Shown: in pieces, positions 49,665-60,773 of the stretch | How the letters are laid out: each line of letters starts with the position of its first letter | How positions within the stretch are numbered: position 1 is the stretch's first letter | Assembly: GCF_042453785.1 (NCBI RefSeq) | Contig: NC_091665.1 | Location: 27,638,501 to 27,702,500, forward strand | DNA: 64,000 bases | Reading direction: 5' to 3' | Source of the DNA: Malus domestica | Taxonomy: Eukaryota > Streptophyta > Magnoliopsida > Rosales > Rosaceae | Translations under genes and position numbers: made by a program | The notes under the pieces: generated by a model | What the model was told of the DNA's origin: nothing | The model's database searches: none | Seen by the model: the letters and a program-made list of their open reading frames with translations, nothing else

Positions 49665-52277
49665 AAAACCTCATTTCTCTCCTTTTCTTTCTTTCCTCTC
49701 CCATCACAATATTTATTGTTTTTAAAAATTAACTCCATTTCACTTTGTTAAAACTTAAAAGTGGGACTCTTTAGCTCAAACCTATTTTCACATGTACATA
49801 AATAGTGTTGCATATTGTAGGTATTTAGACTTTTTTGCATGTTTTATATAGTTTTAAAACCCACAATATCGTGCTCGCACCATTGCTAGTTAATTCTAAA
49901 CTATAGCAAAGAAAGAATGAAGAATATCGACAGAAAAAAGAAGAAGAATATCAATTAGACTTGAAAACAAAAGGGAATTCCATGAAAAGTAATGATATAT
50001 GTTAACCAATAATCCAGGTTAGAAAGTGCAGCACCAATGAATCGTGTAGGAGAGTTAATTTAGATCATAGTAGTGAAGACGGTAACCGTGAAAGAGAAGG
50101 GGGAAGGAAGGAGGAGTCCTTAAACCAGACGAGTCATAAAACCTAGAGGAGTAGTGAAACCCAGTTTAACGTTGCTAGGTTTTAGGTTTTTCTTCTAATT
50201 CTTGTTTTTTAATTGAATAAAAATTATGATTAATTTAAATGATGTGGATGTCTATATTAAATGCCACCTACGGAGGCGGTATTCAATTGTGGTACAAATA
50301 TATGGTATTCAAATGTGGTACAAATACATGATGTGGATGTCCACATCAAATGCCACCTAAGAATAGCATTATCAATCACTAGCATGTTATCACAAGCATA
50401 AATTTAAGTATTTATTTATATATTTTTCATTAACAAATTATCTAAAAATAAATTGTAAATCAACCATAAACCACCCACTAACGTGGAGGTTTTTGGTTTT
50501 TGTTATTTTTTTTTTCTACATAGGTTGGTTCAGTTGGTAAGGGCTCTGCCTTGTGACTCGTCAATTGTTTTCTGTTGGTAGGTGATCTATAAAAACCAAC
50601 AAGTGCCAAACCCACACCAAACAAAATAAGAACTGTCGTCATAACAACTCCATCCAGTACCAAGCACCCCATCTTCCTCAGTTCTACCTAAATGTGACCA
50701 ACTACTCTAGTGTTTTGCCAACAAGGAAACCATTTGAAACCTTGGGATTTAAGAGAAGTGGCTATCATGTTAATAGCAAACTCAAGAGTTCGAGCCAAGC
50801 AAGCAAAAAAGGCAAAGTCACCTACCCCAACAAGCAGTATCTCTTGGGAGCTGTTATAATGCTCAATCCACCTCTTCATTTTTGCTTAGTTGCAGATTTC
50901 TAGTCAACAAGGTCGATGTTGGTTGAAAGAAGAAGGACTCGCAAGTGATTGATCTAAAAACCCATGAGAGCACACACCATTCGAGAGAAGTGTAGATTCT
51001 AAATGTGCTTAAACCACAAGACAAGTGAACACAACGCGTCTTCCAAGGTCTAGATAGATCGAGGATGATATTCTCAAAAAATATTTAGGTAATGAACTTA
51101 TACATATCCTTGGAAAGAACTACTAGAGTACGATATGATGCCTATGAATTGTAGCAAAATAATAAGGGGTGACTATTCGTTTCTGCGTGAAGATAGTGAT
51201 CGGTGATGCAATCCGCTGACCATCTGCACTACAACCTTCATCAATCTCTTACTAAAAGACGGCTCAAGCCTCACATCCACATGGAACTTTTCCTAGTAAG
51301 TTTGGTAAGCTTGTGAAAAGATTATTTCTAATGTTCCTGTCTGAATCAATATGAACTAGGCGCACATTTTCGCCGAATCGATCGATCGTGAATTCCTCAC
51401 TGATTGAGCGAGAAACCATGTCGAGAAGGCTAAAAGAACACTCGAGAATTTAAGGGACAAAACAAGTCCATCAAAATTAAAGTACAAGACCAAGGATACT
51501 TCGCATTTCACGACACCTTGTGAGGATTTCCAATTTCCAACGATCGCAACCTTTTTGGAAATTGATGAGGATAGCGTCTTCTACTGAAGAGTCTCCCAAG
51601 AAAAGTATTTAATCTAAACGAAGTCGACGTTCGAAGAATTTGGTGTGAAGTTGACAGTCGATGGTTAGGGGACGTGACACCGTCTATGGAATAAGTGAGA
51701 AGGTTATCGATAGAACAATTACTGGGAATTGTTCTAAGGATCCACATGAATTTTCTCAGCGGGAACGAGTCTGAGATCATTGATTCAATCCCACCAATTA
51801 CCATTTACTAAACTTCTCAACGTATAATGCTTACTCGCCTTTTACAACACGCACTTCAAAAGTTTCGAGTAATTTCCAAAATGATATAACTCTACCCGTC
51901 ATTCTTAAGGAACGCATGTCGCAAAGTAACATCACCATTTCAGATCCCCTGTTGGTCTTAACCAACTCGTACCACTAAGATTTTTTCGTTTCCCAACATT
52001 CCGACGTAGATCTGACTCTGTTCGCAATTCCCATGGAATGCATGTTGTAGAGTATCGATCTGATGTTGAAAGTTGTTCAACAAACGTCACCGATGAGGCA
52101 CAATCCCAACATGAATTTTCTTTTTTCTTCAATACGATGTGACTATTCATGCAGTATGAAGGTTGCATAACTGTGCCGAAAGACAACGAATCCGAAAATT
52201 GTGACCTCCAAATGATGTCATGACCGACACACTGCTAGAGTAAGAGAATATCCTAAGTATGCTCTGAACAAAACTAG
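49665..52277. other. Gene-poor tract, probably degraded retroelement interior
   Basis: No gag, protease, reverse transcriptase or integrase domain is recognisable. Because the primer-binding site at 52278-52289 faces left, the sequence immediately left of it (about 50900-52277) should be the internal region of the minus-strand LTR element. The short open frames there have no family resemblance that I can name. A direct repeat (ggtattcaa, then gtggtacaaata, with 'gatgtggatgtc' and 'aaatgccaccta') lies at 50240-50352. Confidence 0.4.
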
Positions 52278-52289
52278 GCTCTGATACCA
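52278..52289 (-). other. Retrotransposon primer-binding site (initiator tRNA-Met)
   Basis: On the minus strand this reads TGGTATCAGAGC, the standard plant LTR-retrotransposon site complementary to the 3' end of initiator tRNA-Met. It lies 3 bases from the LTR end at 52293, which fixes the LTR boundary and the minus orientation. Confidence 0.85.
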
Positions 52290-53285
52290 ATCTGACACGC
52301 CCCGATCCTAATGTTCGGGGGACATCAAGATGGCCACGTGCAGGCCGACACCCCGAAGGTGACGCAAGCCATTTATGAATGCAAATGCTAAGAACATGTG
52401 AAACATGCACCTAAATTGTAGCAAGATAATAAGATGTGACAATTCATAGTGTGATGAGGGTACTATCACCATAATAATATTCAACTGCTAATAATGAATA
52501 TAATGATAATGCATGACATGTTCAGAGCATACAACTCATACAAATTACAAGTGGAAGTTAAGGTAAAGAAGTGTTATTACAATAGATGTCAAAGCAGAGA
52601 GAATATAGCACGATGTCATTGGTAGGGGAATGCCTCGTAAGTCAGATTGTAATTCTCGTTCCTATGTCCTAAAGGGGCGCAAAACAAATATGAGTGGACC
52701 AAGTTGATATACATAATAGTAAAATAGTTATTCAACATACTAACCCCCAAAGTTTTATGGAAATTCAACAGTACAATATGTAATAGGTTTTCTAAAAACC
52801 CTAACATGTCATAAAACTTTATGAAACATATAACGTATATAGTGTGCTAACTAGTGGTATCAATATCAGTATCATACGGTCAAAACCACCAACCTACGCC
52901 CGGCAGAAGCCACCAACCTACACCCGACTGAAGCCAATATAAATATCATCGCCCGCAAGCAGAATAGTGACCACTAGATACGCACAAAACATTGAATATA
53001 ATCTTTCCAAACATAGGTACATGTATCTCAAAAACATCTTCATAGTATAAAGTCATCCATCATCTATAAACATGTTCTAAATAGTATATCGTCATCCATC
53101 AGGTATCTTACAAAGAACATGGGTTCGATAGAAAATATGGTATTCCAAAATATTCTAAGTAAGCATAATAATCTTATAAGGTAAATCCAATTTACTCATA
53201 AAACATGCTCATTAAATCATGTTTTTCATGTATGCATTTTACTATTAAAATATGCATTTTAGAAAGGGTCCACTCACAGATACTC

Positions 53286-53944
53286 TATAAGATCCTACAT
53301 CGCCCAAGGGTGTGGATCCTCTAAGCCTTATATGTATATTCCCATCTCTATCTAGCATGAGGCCTTTTAGGAGCTCACTGACTTCAGGTTCCATAGGAAA
53401 TCTAAAGTTAAGTGAGTTCACACGAGAGCATTCCCAAGATGGGTGACCTACTAGGAAGTTCTTGTGTGAGTTCCCAGAAACAAAGCCGTGACGGCGTGGT
53501 AGGGGCCCAAAACGAATAATATAATGCTACTATGGTGGAGTCGAGCTGGGATGTGGTGGGCGCCCGGGCCGGGATGTGACAATTTGGTATCAGAGCCAAT
53601 CCCTGGCTGGAAGTGTGCCGATGAGGACGTCGGGCCCCTAAGGGGGATGGATTGTAAGATCCCATATCGCCCAAAGGTGTGGATCCTCTAAGCCTCATAT
53701 GTATATTCCCATCTCTACCTAGCACGAGGCCTTTTGGGAGCTCACTGGCTTCGGATTCCATAGGAACTCCGAAGTTAAGCGAGTTCGCGCGAGAGCATTC
53801 CCAAGATTGGTGACCCACTAGAAGTTCTCGTGTGAGTTCCCAGAAACAAAACTGTGAGGGCATGGTCAGGGCCCAAAGCGTACAATATCATGGTACGGTC
53901 GAGTCAAGCTCAGGATGTGGTGGGGGCCGGGCTGGGATGTGATA
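53286..53944 (+). mobile_element. Cassandra TRIM retrotransposon with 5S-rRNA-like LTRs
   Basis: Cassandra elements are tiny non-coding LTR retrotransposons whose LTRs carry a 5S-rRNA-derived pol III promoter. Here LTR1 is 53286-53581 and LTR2 is 53653-53944. Between them are a primer site TGGTATCAGAGC (53585-53596), a roughly 50-bp spacer and a purine tract (aagggggatgga) just before LTR2. TACTC flanks both sides (53281-53285 and 53945-53949), a perfect 5-bp target duplication. Each LTR carries the 5S-like core: ggaactccgaagttaagcga, then gcgagagcattcccaagat and ggtgacccact in LTR2. There is no gene, so it depends on other elements for its enzymes. It inserted into the large LTR. Confidence 0.93.
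53754..53842 (+). other. 5S-rRNA-like promoter block in the Cassandra 3' LTR
   Basis: This block aligns by eye with the 3' two-thirds of plant 5S rRNA. The phrase aactccgaagttaagcg covers the A-box region, and the block ending ggtgaccc and gaagttctcgtgtgag covers the C-box region. LTR1 has the equivalent at about 53385-53475 but has more changes (aaatctaaagttaagtgag), so the 3' copy looks closer to 5S. It is not a functional 5S gene because it lacks the 5S ends and sits in an LTR. Confidence 0.85.
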
Positions 53945-56505
53945 TACTCCGCCGCCGAAGATCTATGCAAACTAGCGAAGACGGAATCGCCATAATGTAT
54001 GCACCTAAGCACATAAAGAGTACAATTAATAAAACTACACTCAAATGATTGAATTTGGAAAAATGAACGTAAAAAACAGGTCCAAGACGTCGAAATTAGC
54101 CTAGTAGGGGTCCCAAACGAAAACCCAAAAAGTCAACAAAAGTCAACGTTGACCGTTGACTAGTCAAAGTCAAAGTCAACGTTGACAGTTGACCGGGTCA
54201 AATTCAAAGGCCGGTCAACGGGCCTGGGTTTGGTTCGGGTTGGGCTTAGGGTTTGTGGGCCGGATCCATGGCTTAAAGGCCTAGGGTTCAAATAGGGTTA
54301 AAGGGTTAAGGGCTTTGGTCTATTAGGCTTGGAAGCCCGGCCGAAATGCCCATTGGATTTTTAGGAATTATATAAAATAAATGAAAAGGTTTGGGTTTGG
54401 GTCTGACGGGCCTAAGGCCAAAGTGTTAAACGGCCCAAGGGCCTCCAATTAAAAAGGTTTAGGGTTTGGGTCACAAATGGGTTGGGCTCGAGGGTTTAAA
54501 GGGCCAAAGGCCCAATGTTTGGTCACGGACCGAAGGGCCTGGGTTTGATATCTGGCCAAGGAAGAAGGCCGAAGCCTTCCATGCTCCAGTCAACGACGAT
54601 CTACTTCCCTAAGGTCCGATCTAGGTGTTAAAACAAAGGTAGAAGTGAGAGGAATATAACGTTACCTGAGACTCGACGTGGAACAACCGAAGGTGGTTAG
54701 GTTTTGCTCGACAATCACTGGGCTCACCGGAGTTTGGGTTTTGGGTGCCCTCTAGGTGCTTCAAAGTTCCACAAAGACAAAAGGAGAGAAAGTAGATGCC
54801 GATGATGGTGGTGGTACTGTCGTCGGTGAGTGTGGGGGTCTCGGGTGTGCATGAGTGGTGTGGGTTCGATCGGGGAGAAAGTGAGAGGGAGATGAGAGTG
54901 AGTGAAAGGGGTAGAGAGCTGAGAGAGAGATATCGAAGGATAGAAAAAGAAAAGAAGAGATTGTAAAATTGATCGATAAGTGAAAAAAATGGAAATGGAC
55001 TTAGTGGGTTTAACGTAATTATACGAGGACGTATTTTATACTTATATATATTAAAAATTTTCTTGTTAAATTTGGATAGAGCACAGCCCTACGAGCGCAT
55101 AGGCTCCAACTGTTCGTGAAACAGAGTTATTAGCGTCTAAAGTCGGGGACAATTTTGTAAATTTAACCCCCTTTAGAAAGCTCCAGATTTTCTAGAGCAC
55201 TAAGATTATGCCACGTGTGTGGCCGAGATGAGAAGAAAAGAAAAGAAAGGAAGGAAATGGATGGCTGTGATGGAAAGGAAATGGCATAAAAGGGAGGGAC
55301 ACGGACGAATCAGGAGGGAAAAAAAGGAGGGAAATGAGGGAGAAAGAGGGAAGAGAACCGGATCCATTTTGCGGCTGGATCAACCCGTATCCTTGACCCG
55401 GTCCTATCTTCCCTGTCCGATATTAGTTGGAGGTGATTTCGGTGTCTATGGAAAGCTCTTGACGAGCCCAACATCCCTGCGGTGTTAGATTCTTAAATTT
55501 CTTATCCAATTTTACGAATCGAAGCTATAAACCCACAGTTGTACATGCATATTTCCCCTTTTTTCGATGAATTCTGAAACGATCTCCTTCAATTACCACC
55601 ACCTTTGGACTCCCCTTGAGGTTTGGAATAAAGCCCATGCATTAGTTGGGGCGTCGAAAGGGTTTTGGAGTCAAATCAAGAACACCTAAATTCAAGGATT
55701 TCCGACGGTTTAAGGGCTATTTGAAGTGTTTCCCGGTTGAATTGGACTTCAGCCCACGTATGAAAGTTGTTCCTCTCATTGAATTTTACTTGGCTGTAAA
55801 ATTTGGTAATTTTGGAGTTAGTCGGAAAATTGGGTTTCCGTTCGCCGAAAACCGCACCTGCGGTGGCACGTGACCAGTGGAACGATGCTGCCATTTTTTG
55901 TAAATTTTGATATTTTAAATACGAATTTGTTATCCAATTGATGTGTTTGTTTGTTAATTTGTTAAACCCAATGTTTGTTATATCGGTTACTTAAGTAGTT
56001 TCGGAAGTGGATTGAAAATGAAATGTGAACTACGAAAGGTTTGATCCTGTATCAAGGGTATGTAGGTAGTCTAACAAGGGTTAGATGCAGCCTTAAATGT
56101 TTGAGTTTAATCATTTGTTGAGATTTTGTTTGAAGGAAAGAAACTTTGGTGAATTATTTGGAATTTAAATCTTATGTTTTTGGTAAGTAAATTATGGGCT
56201 ATATTTTATGAAAGATTTTGTGAAAGATTAAGGAATTGAAATAAAGAATTGTGATAAATTGATAATTAATTAAGTAAGAGTTTAATTTGGGCCTACCACC
56301 GAAATCATTTTCCGAAATAAAATTTTCAAGTCGAGGCATTACTTTCAGTGCTTGCCACGTGGCAAGCTGTGAGAGGATGAGAGGTTTGAGGGAATCCAAA
56401 AAGTGGATCCGGATTGGGTGATGGACAGGGGACCAAAATGAAACTTTCAATAATTCTTTAGGAAAAAAGTAAAATTACGAAATACTTTTGGGGAGGGGTT
56501 TTACA

Positions 56506-56868
56506 AAGCTACCTTCTGTCCCTTGTCACTGGGCCTAGCAAACGGATTGTGTATGTTGTCCTTGTGTCATTTTCGTGTAACACTTGTTATCTTAACGGGT
56601 CGTGTTGTGTCACACCTGTTATGAGCCGTTAAGAAAGAAAAAAAAATTCTTAAATTTGCACATACCACACATTGCCACATAAATATTACTTCAAAACATT
56701 GAAACACATTTGTCATTTAAGTACTACATCTACACTCGAAAATAAGAGTCAAATAAACAAACATCCATACACTACTAGTCTATTACAAAATATTAAATGC
56801 ACAAAGATATGCAAAATGAAAGAGTTTTTGTTTTCAAGGTCGAGAAGCCTTTCTCAAAAGTTTAAACA
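56506..56868. other. Intergenic between LTR and tandem array
   Basis: No gene is seen. Contains 'cgtgttgtgtcacacctgttatgagccgtt' type phrases, which look like the edge of a degraded repeat. Confidence 0.4.
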
Positions 56869-56869
56869 T

Positions 56870-59045
56870 TGACAATGGAACTCAAAGCTTGCATGTTATT
56901 CCTTTTACAAAATCCTCAATTTTCATCGATCATCATGACATAAGATTTTGTGGTATCCACTAGTGTAAATATTTTAAATTGAAGATTGAATTCATTCATT
57001 GTATTCATATAAGGTCAAGGAGTGTAGCTGTAAAAAATCATCAAAAGCGGAGTTAAAATAACTGTTAAATAGTGATTTTTCGTTGATAACCGTCAAAACG
57101 TTTTGTCCCGTTACTTGATCTCTAAATGTTTGTTTTTTGCAATTTTTGGCGTATGCGATCTTGAAGCATATATAAACAAGTTTGACGGTTGGATCATTGA
57201 AATTAGTTTCGTAGAATGCATATCCCATCAAAACGATAAATTCACTAACACTTAGAATTTATTTATACTTTCATTAAGTATAACATAAGATTTTGTGGTA
57301 TCCACTAGTGTAAATATTTTAAATTGAAGATCAAATTCATTCATTGTATTCATATAGGGCAATGAGTGTAGCTGTAAAAAATCATCAAAATCGGAGTGAA
57401 AATAACCGTTAAATCGTGATTTTTCGTTGATAACCGTTGACAAGTTTTGTCCCGTTACTTGATCTCTGAATGTTTGTTTTTTACAATTTTTGGCATATGC
57501 AATCTCAAAGTATATACAAAGATGTTTAACGGTTGGATCGTTGAAACTAGTTTCGTAGAATACGTATCCCATCAAAACAATATATTCACTAACACTTAAG
57601 AGTTTATTCATACTTTCATTAAGTATAACATAAGATTTTGTGATATCCACTAGTTCAAACATTGACAATGGAACTCAAAGCTTGCATGTTTTTCCTTTTA
57701 CAAAATCCTCAATTTTCACCGATCATCATGACATAAGATTTTGTGGTATCCACTAGTGAAAATATTTTAAATTGAAGATCGAATTATTCATTGTATTCAT
57801 ATAAGGTCAAGGAGTGTAGTTGTAAAAAATCATCAAAATCAGAGTTAAAATAACCGTTAAATCGTGATTTTTCGTTGATAATCGTCAAAGTTTTGTCCCG
57901 TTACTTGATCTCTGAATGTTTGATTTTTGCGATTTTTGGCGTATCCAATCTTGAAGCATATACAAACAAGTTTGACGGTTAGACGTTGAAACGAGTTTCG
58001 TAGAATGCGTATCCCATCAAAACAATAGATTCACTAACACTTAAGAGTTTATTCATACTTTCATTAAGTATAACATAAGATTTTGTGATATCCACTAGTT
58101 TAAACATTGACAATGGAACTCAAAGCTTGCATGTTATTCCTTTTACAAAATCCTCAATTTTCATCGATCATCATGATATAAGATTTTGTGGTATCCACTA
58201 GTGTAAATTTTAAATTGAAAATCAAATTCATTCATTGTATTCATATAGGGTCAAGGAGTGTAGCTGTAAAAAATCATCAAAATCAGAGTTAAAATAACCG
58301 TTAAATCATGATTTTTCGTTGATAACCGTCAAAAAGTTTTGCCCCGTTACTTAATCTCTAAATGTTTGTTTTTTGCGATTTTTAGAATATGCGATCTTGA
58401 AGCATATACAAACAAGTTTGACGGTTGGATCGTTGAAACTAGTTTCGTAGAATGCGTATCACATCAAAACAATAGATTCACTAATACTTACGAGTTTATT
58501 TATACTTTCATTCCACTAGTGTAAATATTTTAAATTGAAGATTGAGTTCATTCAATGTATTCATAAAGGGTCAAGGAGTATAGCTGTAAAAAATCATCAA
58601 AATCGGAGTTAAAGTAACTGTTAAATCGTGATTTTTCATTGATAACCGTCGAAAAGTTTTTGTTCCGTTACTTGATCTCTGAATGTTTGTTTTTTTACAA
58701 TTTTTGGCATATGCAATCTCGAAGTATATACAAAGATGTTTGACAGTTGGATCATTGAAACTAGTTTTGTAGAATGCGTATCTCATCAAAACAATAGATT
58801 CATTAACACTAAAAAATTTATTCATACTTTCATTAAGTATAACATACCACTAGTGTAAATATTTTAAATTGAAGATCGAGTTCATTCATTGTATTCATAT
58901 AGGATCAAGGAGTGTAGCTGTAATTCATTGTATTCATATATGGTCAAGGAGTGTAGCTGTAAAAATTCATCAAAATCAGAGTTAAAATAACTGTTAAATC
59001 ATGATTTTTCGTTGATAACCGTCGAAAAGTTTTGTCCCGTTACTT
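56870..59045. repeat. Tandem array of about 320-450-bp units
   Basis: The phrase 'ccactagtgtaaat' starts successive units near 56957, 57302, 57747, 58195, 58513 and 58848. Each unit then contains tcattgtattcatat, ggagtgtagctgtaaaaaat, tgatttttcgttgataaccg, cccgttacttgatctctg and gtttcgtagaatgcgtatcc in the same order. The longer units carry an extra block of about 105 bp (acattgacaatggaactcaa, then gcttgcatg) at about 57655 and 58105, which also opens the array at 56868. Short open frames in the array are repeats of each other and are not genes. About six units are present, with the last ones truncated. Confidence 0.9.
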
Positions 59046-59048
59046 GAT

Positions 59049-59179
59049 CCCAACTTGGTAATTACCACCTACACAATCCGTCAGATGTGATGTTTTATCA
59101 CAAAAGATATAGGTGTTAATTAGTAAGAGTTAGAATATTTAAACTACTACTTATCTTTTACTGCGACCGATGTGGGATT
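59049..59179 (+). repeat. Left arm of a 130-bp inverted repeat flanking an LRR fragment
   Basis: Matches the reverse complement of 59681-59812, including 'cccaacttggtaatta', 'acaatccgtca', 'cttatcttttactgcgaccg' and 'atgtgggat'. The arms bracket a roughly 500-bp piece that holds the reversed LRR segment. Confidence 0.8.
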
Positions 59180-59258
59180 CAACACTCAACACTGTCTGCA
59201 TTGACGTGTAGCCATGTGCTTCGAGATTAAAGAGCATGCATGGTAGCTCTGGTAAAGA

Positions 59259-59625
59259 TTAAAGGCTCTTGCAGTTGTTTAAGCACAGGCGATACAGGTG
59301 AGTAGCTTGTTTGACGCTTGCAGGGATGCTCTCAATCATTGTTCCACATAGATCTAAGTCTTGTAATGAGATTAAGCAAACAAGGCGATCTGGGATTTCA
59401 AAAATACCGGAGTTACTGATGTTTAGTTCTTGCAAAGAGTGGAACCCCACTGAGAAGGGAGGCAGTTGTTTAAGTTTCAAACAGCCATCAAACCTGAGAG
59501 TTTCAAGAGAATTTAAATTGTAGATGCTGTTAGGGACAGACTCAAGGTTATTGCACCCATATAGTGCTAATTCTTGAGCCCCAGTTAGATTTTTAATCCC
59601 ACATCGACATGCATGTGAGGGGATA
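59259..59625 (-). pseudogene. TNL leucine-rich-repeat fragment in reverse orientation
   Basis: The minus strand encodes four to five TNL-type LRRs: LTGAQELALYGCNNLESVP, LNSLETLRFDGCLKLKQLP, HSLQELNISNSGIFEIP, LISLQDLDLCGTMIESIP and HLYRLCLNNCKSL. The CxxL..LP pattern is typical of TIR-NB-LRR receptors, which sense pathogen effectors. There is no TIR or NB domain nearby. It runs opposite to the TNL C-terminal fragment at 59850-60773 and lies between two inverted repeats. The simplest explanation is inversion of one exon of the same gene, or capture by a TIR element. Confidence 0.8.
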
Positions 59626-59680
59626 ATATCGGTGTTGTTGGAACAGCCATTAATTGAGTCCCATGTGAGGGGACGTGTTG

Positions 59681-59812
59681 GATCCCACATCGGTCGTAGT
59701 AAAAGATAAGTAATGGTTTAAATATCCTAAGTTTACTTTAACTAATACCGAAGCCTTTTGTGATAAAAACTCACACATGACGGATTGTACATGTGGTAAT
59801 TACTAAGTTGGG
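59681..59812 (-). repeat. Right arm of the 130-bp inverted repeat
   Basis: Reverse complement of 59049-59179, about 75-80 percent identical by eye. The arms share 'cccacatcggtcg', 'agtaaaagataagta', 'cttttgtgataaaa' and 'gacggattgt'. Confidence 0.8.
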
Positions 59813-59849
59813 GACAATATCGGTGTTGTTGGAAGTGGGCCGTATGATC

Positions 59850-60773
59850 CGTCTCTCTGATAATTTTACATCAAGTTCAAGGGCTGCAGTACTCAAAGAC
59901 TGATAACTAGGCAAACTTTCCAAAGCATTACGAGGTACATATATTTTCCAATTGCCTAGCATTGGGTTACACTGCAAGAAGCACCATCATGGCCGACGCA
60001 CTGCTTAAAATTATGCAAATGGCAATTGCGTCACCAAAATTTGGAGGAGAAATGACAGAAGCAGCAGAAGCAGAACTTGAAAATGAAGACGGATAATTGT
60101 TACCTGCATCCATGGTACAGGAAAGTCTGGAAGAAGGATCTTCATTTCTCAATGTATGTCCGGGAAATGAAATTCCAACTGGTTCAGCTATCAAAATGAG
60201 GGATCTTGGATGGATATCAAGCTTCCTCCAAACTGGTTTGATGCAGATTTCTTGGGCTTTGCTCTATCTTTTGTTCTTGCATTTGACAACTACACAGTTA
60301 AAGAGGCTTTGGAGTTTGGATGGACACACAATTTCAAAACCAGCAACGGTGAAAGCCTTGAATTCCATGATAATTTGCATGGTCCATTTTTTAGTAGTCG
60401 AACCAACTATGGAGAAGGTAATTTCAATTCAGATCATGTGTTTGTGTGGTATAATCGATTCAACCTTTTACAGGGATCAAAATGCTCATCCACTGCTTTT
60501 TGTCATACTGTCACTGAGGCATCTGTTAAGTTCTACCAAATAGATCCTTCCAACAAACCTGTTAGCTCCTCCGAAATGAAGGTGACAAAGTGTGGGGTAT
60601 GCCTGTTATATGCCAAAGATGCTGAGAAACTTGATGTGAAGTTTAGGGAACTGATTAAGTTGGTAGAAGATAAACAATGTCAAGGATGTTGTGGCGAGTC
60701 TGAAGCAAGTGGAAGCGAAACTTTGACCACGTACAGGAACAAGAAGATGAAAAAAGATCAAATATGTATGTAG
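59850..60773 (+). pseudogene. C-terminal part of a TIR-NB-LRR gene (post-LRR C-JID domain), frameshifted
   Basis: The C-JID is the jelly-roll domain that follows the LRRs of TNL receptors and helps bind ligand effectors. The plus strand shows NCLALGYTARSTIMADALLK (about 59949-60010) and then a TAA near 60095. CPGNEIP follows at about 60158, then, one base out of frame near 60176, NWFSYQNEGS and LPPNWF (60177-60235). The downstream frame continues to 60773 with FLGFALSFVLAF and KVTKCGVCLLYA, the normal C-JID end. One frameshift near 59947 and one near 60176, plus the stop, make it a pseudogene. No TIR or NB-ARC lies upstream in this orientation. The 188-residue open frame from 60210 could still be translated, but there is no evidence that it is. 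Confidence 0.82.

Larger units (their letters stand above)
52293..56505 (-). mobile_element. Large LTR (5' LTR of a minus-strand retroelement), with nested Cassandra TRIM
   Basis: Read on the minus strand the LTR begins TGTAAAACCCCTCCCC (56505) and ends GGCGTGTCA (52293), giving TG...CA ends next to the primer-binding site. Its length is 4.2 kb, or about 3.55 kb without the nested Cassandra element. LTRs this long in plants usually belong to Ty3/Gypsy or non-autonomous LARD elements. The body has GTTGAC/GTCAAC-rich repeats (54120-54205) and GGCCC-rich motifs (54220-54560). It has no coding gene. The partner LTR and most of the interior are not visible to the left, so the element is probably truncated. 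The family assignment is an inference. The outer boundary at 56505 is less certain than the inner one. Confidence 0.65.

Noticed and set aside
50515..50580. A tRNA-like stretch (ggttcagttggtaagg)
   Set aside because: It resembles a D-arm only. I could not find matching acceptor, anticodon and T arms with proper spacing.
50478..50879. Two minus-strand open frames at 50.5-50.9 kb (one hydrophobic)
   Set aside because: No family resemblance, no splice logic joining them, and they lie in retroelement debris.
53754..53842. A genuine 5S rRNA gene
   Set aside because: The similarity lies inside Cassandra LTRs with a primer-binding site and a target duplication. The 5S ends are missing, so this is the known TRIM-borne 5S-like promoter.
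57252..58825. Related short proteins encoded in the 57-59-kb region
   Set aside because: These frames are the repeat units of the tandem array read in one frame. They differ by indels and carry no domain.
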